NCBI RefSeq assembly: GCF_001006305.1
Contig: NZ_LBHJ01000001.1
Location: forward strand, 682,001-746,000
DNA from: Silvibacterium bohemicum
Lineage (GTDB): Bacteria > Acidobacteriota > Terriglobia > Terriglobales > Acidobacteriaceae
DNA length: 64,000 nt
Reading direction: 5' to 3'
Shown: piece after piece, positions 26,057-36,000 of the stretch
How positions within the stretch are numbered: position 1 is the stretch's first letter
How the letters are laid out: the number at the start of each line of letters is the position of its first letter
Position numbers and translations under genes: made by a program
Notes under the pieces: model-generated
Seen by the model: the letters and a program-made list of their open reading frames with translations, nothing else
Told to the model about the DNA's origin: nothing
Database searches by the model: none

Positions 26057-27219
26057 CGTTGTTCCTTTGCTACTACGGGTATTTCTGCGGGGTAGAAGGT
26101 TTCGCGAGCGACGCCAAAGCTGAGAGTCATACCTGCACCGCCGAGGCCGGTGATAATCTCGACGCCTTCCGCGGGTTGAAGACGCAGATAAGGTTTCTCG
26201 GGATGCTTCGCATAGACGCCGTGCCATCGTTCGCTGATGGAAATGCCATCAGGCACGCGAACATAGGTGTCGAGATGGCGCAGAATCAGCTCGTCAATTT
26301 CATCGGAGTTGAACGGCGTAACCGGTGGGCCGTACTCGTGCGAATCGCCGAGCGTGAGTTCGCCGGCCGTGGTTTGGGAGACCATGGTGTGAATGCCGAA
26401 GCGGTCGTACTCCGGCGACTCACAGGCAATGCGGCTGCGCAGAGCGTCAAGCGAGGGGCAGAGGGCGAAGGAGGGATAGAAGCGGAAGGTGAGACCTCCG
26501 GCCAGGGCGGGGCCCAGGCTCCAACTTGCGGACTGCGGCCGAGTGCGCAGCATCTGCAGACGACAACAGACGAGGCCGCTGTTTGCGAAGAGCTCAGGGT
26601 AGAGGACGTCGAAGTCTGCGCCATTGCAGATCAGGATGCGGCCAGCGTGCCAATCACCCTTCGTCGTGCGGACACGCGGCGAGTCGATGTGCAGCGCGGT
26701 GCAGTTCCACCCAAAAGAAACTGCATAGCGCTGGGCAAGGTGTTCCGCGAGCCGGTGCAATACCTCGCGCGGATCAACCATGATTTCGGTTTCGCTGTGC
26801 AGCGCGCCGAGAACGGTGTCGCGGCGAAGCGCGGGACTGCAGGCGAGCGCGTCGCCGCGATCGAGCCAGGAGCATTGATAGCCCAGCGCAGGCGCCAGGG
26901 CGGCGAATTCCATCCCTACCTGTTGTTCGTCATCGCGACAGGCGACATGGAGCGAGCCTGTCCGGCGGCTGGGGATTCCAGCTTCCTCAAGCATCTCGAT
27001 CCAGAGCGCGCGGCTCTTCAGGGCCAGCTGCAGCATGGGGCCGGCCGGCTGGCCGATGGGCCAAAGTAAACCGAAGTTGCGGATGGAGGCGCCTAGCGCT
27101 GCGGGCTGCCGCTCAAGGACAGCGACGGAACGGCCGGAGCGGGCGGCGATCCATGCATGCGCGAGGCCGGCAATGCCGGCGCCAATGATCAGAACATCTA
27201 CGTTTCGCGAACTCACCAA
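26053..27219 (-). CDS. FAD-dependent oxidoreductase of the phosphonate-linked TIGR03364 type
   Basis: A 388-residue flavoenzyme of the glycine/D-amino-acid oxidase class. The FAD-binding loop DVLIIGAGIAGLAHAWIAA is at the N-terminus, followed by VLERQPAALGASIRNFG, and a C-terminal TGLGGAGMTLSFGVA closes the FAD site. Members of this subgroup are found beside phosphonate-degradation genes and are thought to oxidise N-substituted aminoethylphosphonates. Placement here between a transporter gene and phnX fits that. Start is uncertain: TTG at 27219 or GTG at 27216; neither has a clear ribosome site, but the gene starts only 6 bp after the transporter stop, so translation coupling is likely. The stop overlaps phnX by four bases. 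Confidence 0.85.
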   Translation of the reverse strand: MVSSRNVDVLIIGAGIAGLAHAWIAARSGRSVAVLERQPAALGASIRNFGLLWPIGQPAGPMLQLALKSRALWIEMLEEAGIPSRRTGSLHVACRDDEQQVGMEFAALAPALGYQCSWLDRGDALACSPALRRDTVLGALHSETEIMVDPREVLHRLAEHLAQRYAVSFGWNCTALHIDSPRVRTTKGDWHAGRILICNGADFDVLYPELFANSGLVCCRLQMLRTRPQSASWSLGPALAGGLTFRFYPSFALCPSLDALRSRIACESPEYDRFGIHTMVSQTTAGELTLGDSHEYGPPVTPFNSDEIDELILRHLDTYVRVPDGISISERWHGVYAKHPEKPYLRLQPAEGVEIITGLGGAGMTLSFGVARETFYPAEIPVVAKEQR

Positions 27220-27225
27220 GCAAGC

Positions 27226-28494
27226 TTATAGCGGAATGTCGGAGAGCTTGAGGGCTGAACGGTTAACTGGCGAGGCATTACCGGTTAAAGAGCGGGCTCC
27301 CAGAGTGCAGATGATGCCGGCGACGATGGCGAAGAAGACGAAAAGATCGAAAAGCCGGCTCCAGCCATAGTGAGCAACGAAGAGCGTAGCCAGCAGCGGA
27401 GAGATAGCCTGCCCGATGGAACCGATGCCGTTGACAAAGCCGATGGAGCGGCCATGGATGTAGGAGGGTACCGTATCGAGGACGGCCATGCCGGACATGA
27501 GCAGGTCCGAACCGTGAATCAGCATGCCCATGAGCGAAATCGAAATTACCATGCCGAGTGTACCAGTGCCGGCCAGGAGCGGATGCAGCAGGCAGACAAA
27601 TGCGAGCGCGTAGAGCATGATTGCGCCGAGCTGCATGTGACGTCCCACGAGCCATCGCTCGATGACGTAGCCTACGGCGATAGGACCGGCGATGCCGAGG
27701 ATTTCGAAGCACGATGCGATGTGGGCCGCCGACCAATTTGTATAGCCGCCGCTCGAAACCAGATAAAGTGGCAGCCAGAAGAGCAGGGTGTACCGCGTCA
27801 TCTTGAGGAAGAAATACATGGCGGAGATGTATCGGATATTGCGATCGCCCAGCACCCTGCGCCAGCTCTGGCCTGAGCTGGCAGAAAATCCTGATTGCGC
27901 GTCTTCAGCAGTTCGCGCCTCGGGCATTCCGCGGGTTTGGAAATAGAAAAGGAGCGCTGCGAGCAACAGAATTCCGGAGATGATGAGATAGGCAGGCTCG
28001 AAGCCGCTGTGCGTAGTAGCTGCGGTGTGAATCGTCAGCCACATGGCGAGGGATGTGGCGAGGAAGCCGCCGAGGATATAGCTGGTGCTCCACCAGCCCA
28101 GCACATGGTCGCGTTCGCCACGGCCAAACCAGCGGCCGAACAGTTGCAGGAGCGCGGGCCAGCCGAATCCCTGACCGAAGCCATTGCCGACCTGCAGCAG
28201 CAAGATCATTTTCGGCGAAGCGATGGCAAGCGCTGCGGTGCAGAGGATGGAGAGAGCGGATCCGGCAAGCGCGACGCGGCGCGCGCTGAAGCGGTCAGCC
28301 AGTTCGCCGCCGACAAATTGCGCGATGGCGTAGGCGACTCCGAAACATGCCAGCTCCGTCGCAAGATGAGTGGCCGCAGAACCGGCCACCGAGCCTAAAT
28401 CCTTGCGGCAGATGTAATAGCCGGCATAGAGCAGCCAAGCGCCGGAGTAGAGCCGGCTGGGCCATGCGGCGTTAGAGAGATTCTGTCGGCTCAT
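27226..28494 (-). CDS. MFS transporter, OPA (GlpT-like) family
   Basis: A 422-residue, 12-helix inner-membrane carrier. It shows the GlpT/UhpT-family features YAGYYICRKDL in helix 1, GGELADRFSARRV between helices 2 and 3, and GWWSTSYILGGFLA. Relatives exchange organophosphates for phosphate. In this context the substrate is probably a phosphonate such as aminoethylphosphonate or its derivative. Its ATG overlaps the stop of the upstream regulator gene by four bases (ATGA). A second, distinct carrier of the same family is encoded divergently at 30010, so the locus holds two. Confidence 0.9.
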   Translation of the reverse strand: MSRQNLSNAAWPSRLYSGAWLLYAGYYICRKDLGSVAGSAATHLATELACFGVAYAIAQFVGGELADRFSARRVALAGSALSILCTAALAIASPKMILLLQVGNGFGQGFGWPALLQLFGRWFGRGERDHVLGWWSTSYILGGFLATSLAMWLTIHTAATTHSGFEPAYLIISGILLLAALLFYFQTRGMPEARTAEDAQSGFSASSGQSWRRVLGDRNIRYISAMYFFLKMTRYTLLFWLPLYLVSSGGYTNWSAAHIASCFEILGIAGPIAVGYVIERWLVGRHMQLGAIMLYALAFVCLLHPLLAGTGTLGMVISISLMGMLIHGSDLLMSGMAVLDTVPSYIHGRSIGFVNGIGSIGQAISPLLATLFVAHYGWSRLFDLFVFFAIVAGIICTLGARSLTGNASPVNRSALKLSDIPL

Positions 28495-29690
28495 TGCGCA
28501 ACCTCAGGCGCGGCGTGCATCCCGCGGAAGGGCAAGCGGACGACCGCCGGTTTGCTGTGCTGCGAGGCAGGAAAGACCGCCTGGGTGATGGTGTAGGGCT
28601 GGAAGCTATCGGCCAGCGCTGTTGGGAAGGTGCTCTGGTCACAGAGCCGGTTCACGAGCATGCGGATGGCATCGTCGTCGACGCCGTCTATCCATATGAG
28701 TAGCCGAGGTCCGTTGACGATCGTTAGCAGTGCTCCGCTGGTTCCGTTCGATTGAGGCAATTGACGGTCGAGAATTCGCCGCCCTGTGGGAGTAGCCCTG
28801 ACAACGAACCGGCTGGCCAGGCTGGCTGCTGTGCTGTCGGCAAGATCGGAAAGCGAATCGGGCTGCCCCGCGGGACTTTCCGCAGCTCCGATATAAACGA
28901 GCCTTCCGTCCGCGGCTTGAGCTGGTGTGCCAACCAGCGTGAGGCGATGGTGAAGCTGCCCGGCGAGGTCGAAGAGTGGAGCGGCAAACTTGAGCGCGCG
29001 AAGATCCATCTCGTCCTGCGGGCCATTGACGGATTCGCTGGCGAGATTCACTGCGGGGGCGCTTGCATGCGGGGGTTGCAGATACAGCTGTGCGTCGCCG
29101 TCAGGAAGAACATGGTTCCAGAAGAGAAGAAACGAGTGGGACTGGGCGAACTCCGAGCGCAAAAAGATGACACAGAGAAAGAGTGCGACAAGGGCGGGAG
29201 TGGCCAACCGGTAGACGGATAAAGCTGGCGACGGTGCGGTTTTTTGCGCGGGCGATTCGGTCTGGGAGTTGGCCGGCGATTCGATGAAGGAACCGTAGAA
29301 GACTGGAACATAGGTCCCTGCCGGCAGGCCAAAACAATACTTGGTCGTGCTATCCAGGCCCTCGTTGTGAGCGTGGAGCCGCTTGCGGACATCATTGGCG
29401 CGGACGCGCACGCCCGCGTCAGTGGCGGTGTCGTAGCTTGCGTCGCGACCGAGTAGCGCCATTCCGATAAGCCGTTCCTTGAGCACATCGGTGTCGCCTT
29501 CGAGAGAGTGGTGGACGATGTGCCGCAGGAACTCGCAGCTCTTGGGGCTGGTGCGGAAGGGAGTGCTCTTGCAAACCGCTTCGAGCGCTTCGCGGAGCGG
29601 CGCACTGTGCTTCGCGAGCTCAGCGCCCCGTATCTTTTGTCTGCCGCTCATTGGCGATGCTGGCAACCAGGCCTCATCTGGCAGGGTCAT
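28491..29690 (-). CDS. Membrane-anchored regulator with winged-helix-like N-domain (CadC-like layout)
   Basis: A 399-residue protein. Residues 20-150 hold a conserved cytosolic domain with LKERLIGMALLGRDASYDTA, RANDVRKRLHAHNE and LPAGTYVPVF, similar to a DNA-binding wing. One transmembrane helix follows (LATPALVALFLCVIFLRSEF, about residue 182). The rest is an extracytoplasmic domain of about 200 residues with no recognised fold. This is a one-protein sensor-regulator layout. It is the first gene of the phosphonate operon and overlaps the transporter by four bases, so it is a good candidate for local control. The start ATG has AAGGAAGGAA upstream. A frameshifted protein of the same type is at 22914. 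Confidence 0.8.
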   Translation of the reverse strand: MTLPDEAWLPASPMSGRQKIRGAELAKHSAPLREALEAVCKSTPFRTSPKSCEFLRHIVHHSLEGDTDVLKERLIGMALLGRDASYDTATDAGVRVRANDVRKRLHAHNEGLDSTTKYCFGLPAGTYVPVFYGSFIESPANSQTESPAQKTAPSPALSVYRLATPALVALFLCVIFLRSEFAQSHSFLLFWNHVLPDGDAQLYLQPPHASAPAVNLASESVNGPQDEMDLRALKFAAPLFDLAGQLHHRLTLVGTPAQAADGRLVYIGAAESPAGQPDSLSDLADSTAASLASRFVVRATPTGRRILDRQLPQSNGTSGALLTIVNGPRLLIWIDGVDDDAIRMLVNRLCDQSTFPTALADSFQPYTITQAVFPASQHSKPAVVRLPFRGMHAAPEVAQ

Positions 29691-29901
29691 GTCGGGGGTT
29701 CCTTCCTTTTGCGTACTTCGTGAGCTGGGGAATCGGGAACCGATCAGCCGCGGGAGTCCGATCTACTTTGACCGTTATGATATTGCGCGATGTGTTACAG
29801 GCGGATAATGGCGGCGAACTTCGCGGCGCAGTCATGTTGTTTTCATATTCGATTCGCTTATTGTGCGCGTTGCGAGGCCGGTAACGTGGCTACACTCACG
29901 G

Positions 29902-29918
29902 CTTAACCTGCCGAACGT
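29902..29918 (+). promoter_or_regulatory. 17-bp motif upstream of the phosphonate transporter
   Basis: CTTAACCTGCCGAACGT, 92 bp before the GTG start of the 30010 transporter. The same motif with one change (T for C) stands 67 bp before the TonB receptor at 33003. The 319-bp divergent gap 29691-30009 that contains it has no gene. Confidence 0.5.
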
Positions 29919-30009
29919 TTCCATGGACGGCACTTCCACGTGAGTCTGGGAGGAATCGCACTCGGTCCACATTCATTCAGGACCTACGCGGCAGGAGCGA
30001 GACAACCAC

Positions 30010-31350
30010 GTGGGTAAATCGATTCGGCCGGAAGCGGCGATCTCAGGACGCCGCGGCCAGCGGAGGATCTTCGCAGTCACCTGGCTCACGTACGCCGGGT
30101 TCTATCTTTGCCGAAAGAATCTGAGCATTGCTTTGCCGGCTTTGCATAGTGCTTCAGGGCTGGGAAGTCTGACGCTGGCCAATATCGTTTTTGGCTACAG
30201 TCTGCTGTACGCTCTGGGCCAATTCGGATGCGGCTTTCTGTCGGACAGATTTGGCCCCCGCCGCGTAGTAGGCACAGGTTTGGTGTTGATCGTCGCCAGC
30301 AATCTGCTGATGGGGTTGCATGGCGCGCCGCTTTGGCTGCTGGTCTTCGCCTGTGCCAACGGCATTGGGCAGTCGACGGGGTGGTCGGGCCTGGTGAAAA
30401 TCATGGCCAGCTGGTTCAGCAGCCGGCAGCGGGGCGTGGTGATGGCATGGTGGGGGACGAATTACGTCCTGGGCGGATTCTTAGCCACGGCTTTCGCCAC
30501 ATGGGCTGTTTCCCAGCAATGGCTGCTTCCAGCGCTTGGATGGCGCCGCGGTTTCATTCTGCCGGCTGCGGTGCTGGCTGTAGTCGCAGCCCCGTTCTTT
30601 CTGGTGATACGAGATGAACCGGAAACATCCCAGCCTCAGAATTCGGTGGAGGCTGGTGCCACACGCGATGGGCGCTCCAGCCATTCGGCGTGGCGCGAAG
30701 TGCGCGCATTGCTCGGTAACCGTGCGATCTGGCTGATTGGCGCCTCCTACTTTTTTCTCGAGATGTGCCGGTATGCCCTGATGTTCTGGCTACCTTATTA
30801 CATGGTCAACCAGCTGCATTACAGTCTGACGGCCTCAGGATATCTCTCTTCGCTGTACGAACTGGTCGGTGTTGTCGGCGCGGTGGCAGCCGGCTACATC
30901 TCTGATCACTGGATGCAATCGCGCCGTGCGCCGGTTTCAGCCTTGATGCTGTGCGGGTTCAGCGTAGTTGTATTAGCGCAGATGGGGACGGCGAGCTTAG
31001 GCCCGGTGGCTACCGGTATCGCTGTTTCTCTGGCGGGCCTGCTCTCGTATGGTCCGGATACGCTGCTTTCGGGAGCGGCCGCCCAGGACATCGGACAGGC
31101 AAAGGCCGCGGCGACGGCTTCCGGGCTGATCGATGGTATCGGGCACCTGGGGGCATTGATTTCGCCTTACCTGGTGATTTATGTCAGTGAACATTATGGT
31201 TGGGACCGCCTGTTCCTGGTGTTTGCCGCAGCTGGATTTGCAGCGGCTGGGATGTTGATTCCACTCTGGAACCTGAAGCCCTCGGATCACTCGGAGACGA
31301 TTGGGCCGCCGTTGCCACCACTGGATCGGGAGTTGATGATCAATCTATGA
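30010..31350 (+). CDS. MFS transporter, OPA (GlpT-like) family
   Basis: A 446-residue 12-helix inner-membrane carrier that starts with GTG. GlpT/UhpT-family signatures are present: YAGFYLCRKNLSIALPAL in helix 1, CGFLSDRFGPRRVVG, and WWGTNYVLGGFLA. It shares layout with the carrier at 27226 but is not a recent duplicate. It lies divergently to the phosphonate operon and overlaps the class-III PLP enzyme gene by four bases (ATGA). It may import the substrate of that enzyme. Ribosome site AGGAG lies about 10 bases before the GTG. Confidence 0.9.
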   Translation: MGKSIRPEAAISGRRGQRRIFAVTWLTYAGFYLCRKNLSIALPALHSASGLGSLTLANIVFGYSLLYALGQFGCGFLSDRFGPRRVVGTGLVLIVASNLLMGLHGAPLWLLVFACANGIGQSTGWSGLVKIMASWFSSRQRGVVMAWWGTNYVLGGFLATAFATWAVSQQWLLPALGWRRGFILPAAVLAVVAAPFFLVIRDEPETSQPQNSVEAGATRDGRSSHSAWREVRALLGNRAIWLIGASYFFLEMCRYALMFWLPYYMVNQLHYSLTASGYLSSLYELVGVVGAVAAGYISDHWMQSRRAPVSALMLCGFSVVVLAQMGTASLGPVATGIAVSLAGLLSYGPDTLLSGAAAQDIGQAKAAATASGLIDGIGHLGALISPYLVIYVSEHYGWDRLFLVFAAAGFAAAGMLIPLWNLKPSDHSETIGPPLPPLDRELMINL

Positions 31351-32711
31351 ACGACAGCAAAGCGATACCGCAATCCGAAGGCGACGTAAACTTATCCGCG
31401 GCGCGCACGGCGTGGCAAAACGAGCATCTGGATGCAGAGACGCGCGCATTGCTCGAAGAAGACGCGCGTTTTTTTCTGCACCAGTCGCTGTCGTCACCCT
31501 GCCTTAACGTTCTGCATGCGTGTGATGGAAGTTTCCTGATCGATGCGCAGGGACGGCGTTATCTGGATTTTCACGGAAACAACGTGCACCAGATCGGCTT
31601 TGGAAACCCGAAGGTGAAAGCAGCCGTAGTGGAGGCGATGGACGAGCTGCCTTTTTGTACGCGCCGCTATACGAATCGTCACGCAATCGCACTGGCTCGT
31701 AAGCTGGCTGCGATTTCTCCGGGGAACCTGAACAAATGCCTCTTTGCGCCGGGTGGCGCCGAGGCCATCTCGATGGCGGTCAAGCTTGCGCGTCTGGCCA
31801 CCGGGCGCTTCAAAACCATTTCGCTTTGGGATTCGTTTCACGGCGCAACGCTGGACACAATCTCGTTGGGCGGCGAAGCTCTCTTCCGTCGCGGCATGGG
31901 ACCGCTGATGCCGGGCGCCGAGCACGTTCCTCCGCCGGAGCCGCAGCGGTGCCCCTTCCGCTGCGGAAAGAGCTGCACGCTCGCCTGCGTGGACTACATC
32001 GAGTATGTGCTGGAGCGAGAGGGCGATGTCGCTGCGATCATCGGAGAAACGGTGCGCAGCACGGGCACCATTCCGCCCAAGGATTATTGGCAGCGCGTTC
32101 GTTCGTTATGCGATCGCTATGGAGCTCTGTTGATTCTCGATGAGATTCCCCACGGACTGGGGCGAACGGGATCGATGTTTACCTGCGAGCAATACGGCAT
32201 CGTCCCGGACATGCTGGTGATCGGCAAGGGCCTGGGCGGAGGAATGTTGCCAATGGCGGCGCTGCTTGCGCGGGAGGATCTCGATGTCGGTGGCGGGGTG
32301 GCGCTGGGTCACTTCACACACGAGAAGAATCCCGTGCTGTGCGCCGCGGCTCTCGCCACTATCGAGGTAATCGAAGCGGAGAATCTGGCTCAGCGGGCGG
32401 CGAAGTTGGGTGCGCGTTTTCTTGCACAACTCAAGGATCTTGAAGCGCGTCATCCCATCATCTGCGATGTACGCGGTCTCGGCCTTCTCTGTGCGCTGAC
32501 GCTTCGGCATGCGGATGGATCGCCGGCCGAGGCGGAGGCTGAAGAGATCCTGTATGCAGCATTGAGCCTGGGGCTCAGCTTCAAAACATCGATGGGCAAC
32601 ACGATCGTACTCACTCCTCCTTTGACCATTGAGGAGCAACATCTGAACACCGCGATCGAAATTCTGGATACTGCATTCTCCGCGCTGCAACAAAGAGCAA
32701 GCCAGCCCTGA
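31347..32711 (+). CDS. Class-III PLP enzyme of the phosphonate pathway, possibly (R)-1-hydroxy-2-aminoethylphosphonate ammonia-lyase
   Basis: A 454-residue fold-type I PLP enzyme. The PLP-Lys is Lys294 (VIGKGLGGG) and the ring-Asp is Asp265 (ILDEIPHG). A stretch CPFRCGKSCTLAC (residues 202-214) carries four regularly spaced cysteines. It is not the class-V type PhnW. Class-III enzymes linked to phnX are known as PbfA, which converts hydroxylated aminoethylphosphonate to phosphonoacetaldehyde and ammonia; here the divergent phnX supplies the next step. An ordinary aminoethylphosphonate transaminase cannot be excluded. The ATG at 31347 overlaps the transporter stop by four bases, which fixes the start; the frame is open further upstream. 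Confidence 0.85.
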   Translation: MNDSKAIPQSEGDVNLSAARTAWQNEHLDAETRALLEEDARFFLHQSLSSPCLNVLHACDGSFLIDAQGRRYLDFHGNNVHQIGFGNPKVKAAVVEAMDELPFCTRRYTNRHAIALARKLAAISPGNLNKCLFAPGGAEAISMAVKLARLATGRFKTISLWDSFHGATLDTISLGGEALFRRGMGPLMPGAEHVPPPEPQRCPFRCGKSCTLACVDYIEYVLEREGDVAAIIGETVRSTGTIPPKDYWQRVRSLCDRYGALLILDEIPHGLGRTGSMFTCEQYGIVPDMLVIGKGLGGGMLPMAALLAREDLDVGGGVALGHFTHEKNPVLCAAALATIEVIEAENLAQRAAKLGARFLAQLKDLEARHPIICDVRGLGLLCALTLRHADGSPAEAEAEEILYAALSLGLSFKTSMGNTIVLTPPLTIEEQHLNTAIEILDTAFSALQQRASQP

Positions 32712-32919
32712 ACAAGCCTTTGATCCATTCATGACGATTCTGTAAATGATGTTTCGACCGCCTGATCTTGAAGATGTCTCGAAAGAGGACCTTCTGTTTC
32801 TGCGGTGTGAACAGGCGACGCCATACTTTGCGCAAGAGATTCATGGTTTGTTCACTCCGGGATTTCACCGCCCCACATAAAGAGCTTCCGTCGGCGCCCG
32901 AACGCACACCACATCGCCA

Positions 32920-32936
32920 CTTAACCTGCTGAACGT
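32920..32936 (+). promoter_or_regulatory. 17-bp motif upstream of the 33003 receptor
   Basis: CTTAACCTGCTGAACGT, 67 bp before the receptor ATG. It matches 16 of 17 bases of the motif at 29902-29918, on the same strand. Probably a shared operator or activator site. The gap 32712-33002 contains no gene I can support. Confidence 0.5.
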
Positions 32937-33002
32937 ATCGGTACGACGCAGAACCGCCTGACACTCAGCACAGAAGCGCGACATTTTGGAGGGGGCGACA
33001 AA

Positions 33003-36000
33003 ATGAATATCAAGAAGTGTTTCATACGGTGCAAACATCTCTTTCCACTCGGCGGCCTTTTGCTGGTTCTGCTGTCGATGGTGCAACCGGCGTCGGCACA
33101 AGCCGTGCATGGAGCGATCGTCGGCACCGTGGTGGATTCCACCGGCGCCATGGTGCCAGGCGCTACCGTAATTCTGACCGACACAGATAAGGGAGTCGTG
33201 CGCACCACGACGAGCAGCGCCATGGGCGAGTATCACTTTCTTGACGCTGATGCGGATCGCTACAACATGGAGGTCGAGGCACACGGTTTCGAGAAGTGGT
33301 CCTCCATAGGATTGCAGTTAGATACTCTGCAAACCCTGCGTGTCGATGCAAAGCTCATCGTCGGCAGCGCCGCCCAAACCGTACAGGTCTCGGGCGAAAA
33401 CACTGGCGTGATTCAGACGGAAACTCCCACCATCACGACCACGTTCAACTCCGATGACGTGCTGAACTTGCCGACAAACTTCCGCGCCAGTTCGGCCGGT
33501 ACGTCGATATTGGGCGCGATGTCCGCCATGCCCGGTGTGCAGGCCGATCAGGGGAAATTTTCGGTTGAGGGGAATCTCCCTTTCCAATCGGACATGACCG
33601 TGGATGGAGTCACGAATATCCAGGTTGGAAGCAGCGGCAATCCGGTTCTCTTCCCCAGTGCTGACGCTGTGGCTTCGATTCAACTGACCGGCGTGCTGGC
33701 TCCTGCCGAATTCGGAGATCCGGCCCAGGTGTCGGTCACGACCAAGGGCGGCGCGAATACATTTCATGGCGCTGGATGGGAATACCACCAGAACTCCGGC
33801 ATCAACGCAAATACTTTTGGGTCTCCCATCAGGCCGCATGTTGTTGCAAACACCTTTGGCGGAAAGCTGGGCGGCCCGGTTATCCTTCCTAAGCTATACG
33901 ACGGCCGGAATAAAAGCTTCTTCTTCGTCGATTATGAGGGCTTCCGTCTTCCGCAGAGCGTGACTATGCAGGCCACAGTGCCAACGGCGGCCATGAAGAT
34001 GGGCGACTTTTCAAACTACTCAAACCCGTCGGCAGCTTACTCAGGCTTAACCGATCCCTATACGGGCGCCAGTTGGGGCAATGTAATTCCGTCGGCTAAT
34101 TTAAGCTCGATCGCGCAAAAGTTCTTGCAGTTTTATCCCGACCCGAATACGCCAGCAACATTGTCAGGTGGCGGCACCGTTCCCACGACCTCCTATGTGA
34201 ACGGAGAGTCGCCAAATTATTACGCCAATGTGTCCGAGCCTACGCACTCCAACCAGGTAGACGTTCGCGGCGACCAGTACTTCGGTGCGAATCAGAAGGT
34301 TCTGCTCTGGGGCCGCTATAGCTACTACAATTTTCCGAGCACATCGGGTTACAACCTAAACTTCGATCCTAGTGTTAATATCTACGACTCATCGAACTTG
34401 AGTACGAGCCTCAGCTGGACGATAAAGCCGAACCTGATTAACGTGTTTCTCTTTGGTTTCACACGCTGGAACAATGGAGATTCTAATTCCTACAACGGCA
34501 CCGGCTTCACGCAGGGCCTGGGTTTCACAGCCCTGAACGACCTGTGGTACAACGGCTTTCCATTTATTTCATTCACGAATATCTCGTCTCCGCCGGCGGG
34601 ACGGCTCAACAGCAACGACATCGATAATACGTACTCCTATAGCGACAGCGTGTCATGGACGAAGGGAGTGCATAACTTCAAGTTCGGCGGGGACATCCGA
34701 GCCTACACTTATATCGGAGGAACCGGGATAAGTACGGGCGATAACTATGGAAACTTTTATTTCAGCAACGTAGGCAACGCTGTGGGTACATTCACGGGCG
34801 TAGATTTTGCGGACTTCCTGCTGGGGATTCCAAACAACTCGAGTTATGACGATATAACGAGAGACATCGACGGCTCCGCTGCAGAGTACCACCTATACGC
34901 CGAAGACCATTGGAGCGCTACACCACGGCTGTCAGTCGATTATGGCCTGCGATATGAATACCGCCCGGGCTTCTATGACAAGAACGGCTTCTATGCCAAT
35001 ATGGATTACAGCGTACCGCGCACGGCCGAGGTTGTTTATCCCACCTTTCCCCAGCCGAATATCCAGTCGCCAAGCACTCTTGCCTCCTCCAATGCCTGCG
35101 ACACGGATGGTATTAACAACTCGAACAACGCGATCGTAAACGGCGCACCATGCATGCCGGTCGTCTCCAACACTGCTGCGGGTCTGCCACGAAGCCTGCG
35201 CTTCGTGGATAAGAATCGCATCCTGCCTCGCCTGGGATTTGCATACCGCTTGACGAATGACGGCAAGTGGGTGGTGCGCTCAGGCTTTGGCTTGTACAAC
35301 GTTACTATCATGGGCCAGACCTTTCATTCTTTGACCGGAACGATTCAAGGCAGTTCGTCGGCGTATTCAAACGCACTAAATACAACCACGAATCAACCGC
35401 TCTACGCATGGCCGGCGATAGGCTACGGCTCTGGAACCAGCGGCTGTACAACCTGCTACGGCACGAACGAATTCAACGCAAGCATTGACATTCACTATCA
35501 CGATGCGGAGACGGCGCAGTGGGCTTTGACCCTGGAGCATGATCTGGGCCGGGGCTACGGTGTGCGCGCATCGTATACGGGTTCCGAAACGTCTCATCTG
35601 AATTTGAAGCAAGATGAGAACACCTTGCCTCTGTCCACCACCGCTTCTGCCTACAATCAGCCGTTCAGCGCGCGCAGGTTCCCTAACTGGGGCATCCTGA
35701 TGAACTATGGTTCCCAGGCAAATGCGAATTACAACTCGATGGAATTTGAAGCCAAGCATCACATGGAGAACGGTCTTCAGTTCGACTCAACATTTACCTG
35801 GGCCAGGGCTCTGTCGAATAACACTGGCGCGACCGACACGGAGTTTACTGGCGAACGCGGCGGAGGTGATTTTGCCTCCTGGGTATTTGATAAGAGGCTG
35901 GACTATGGAAATACGCCAGGTCCTCGCCGCCTGCATTGGTTGACTACCTCGATCTACGAGCTACCCGTCGGTCGTGGCAGGCACTTCGGCTCAAGCATGC

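Noticed and set aside
32611-32964. Minus-strand frame with a possible small basic protein (starting NLLRKVWRRLF)
   Set aside because: Overlaps the end of the PLP enzyme gene; the ribosome site is poorly spaced and the rest of the frame looks antisense.
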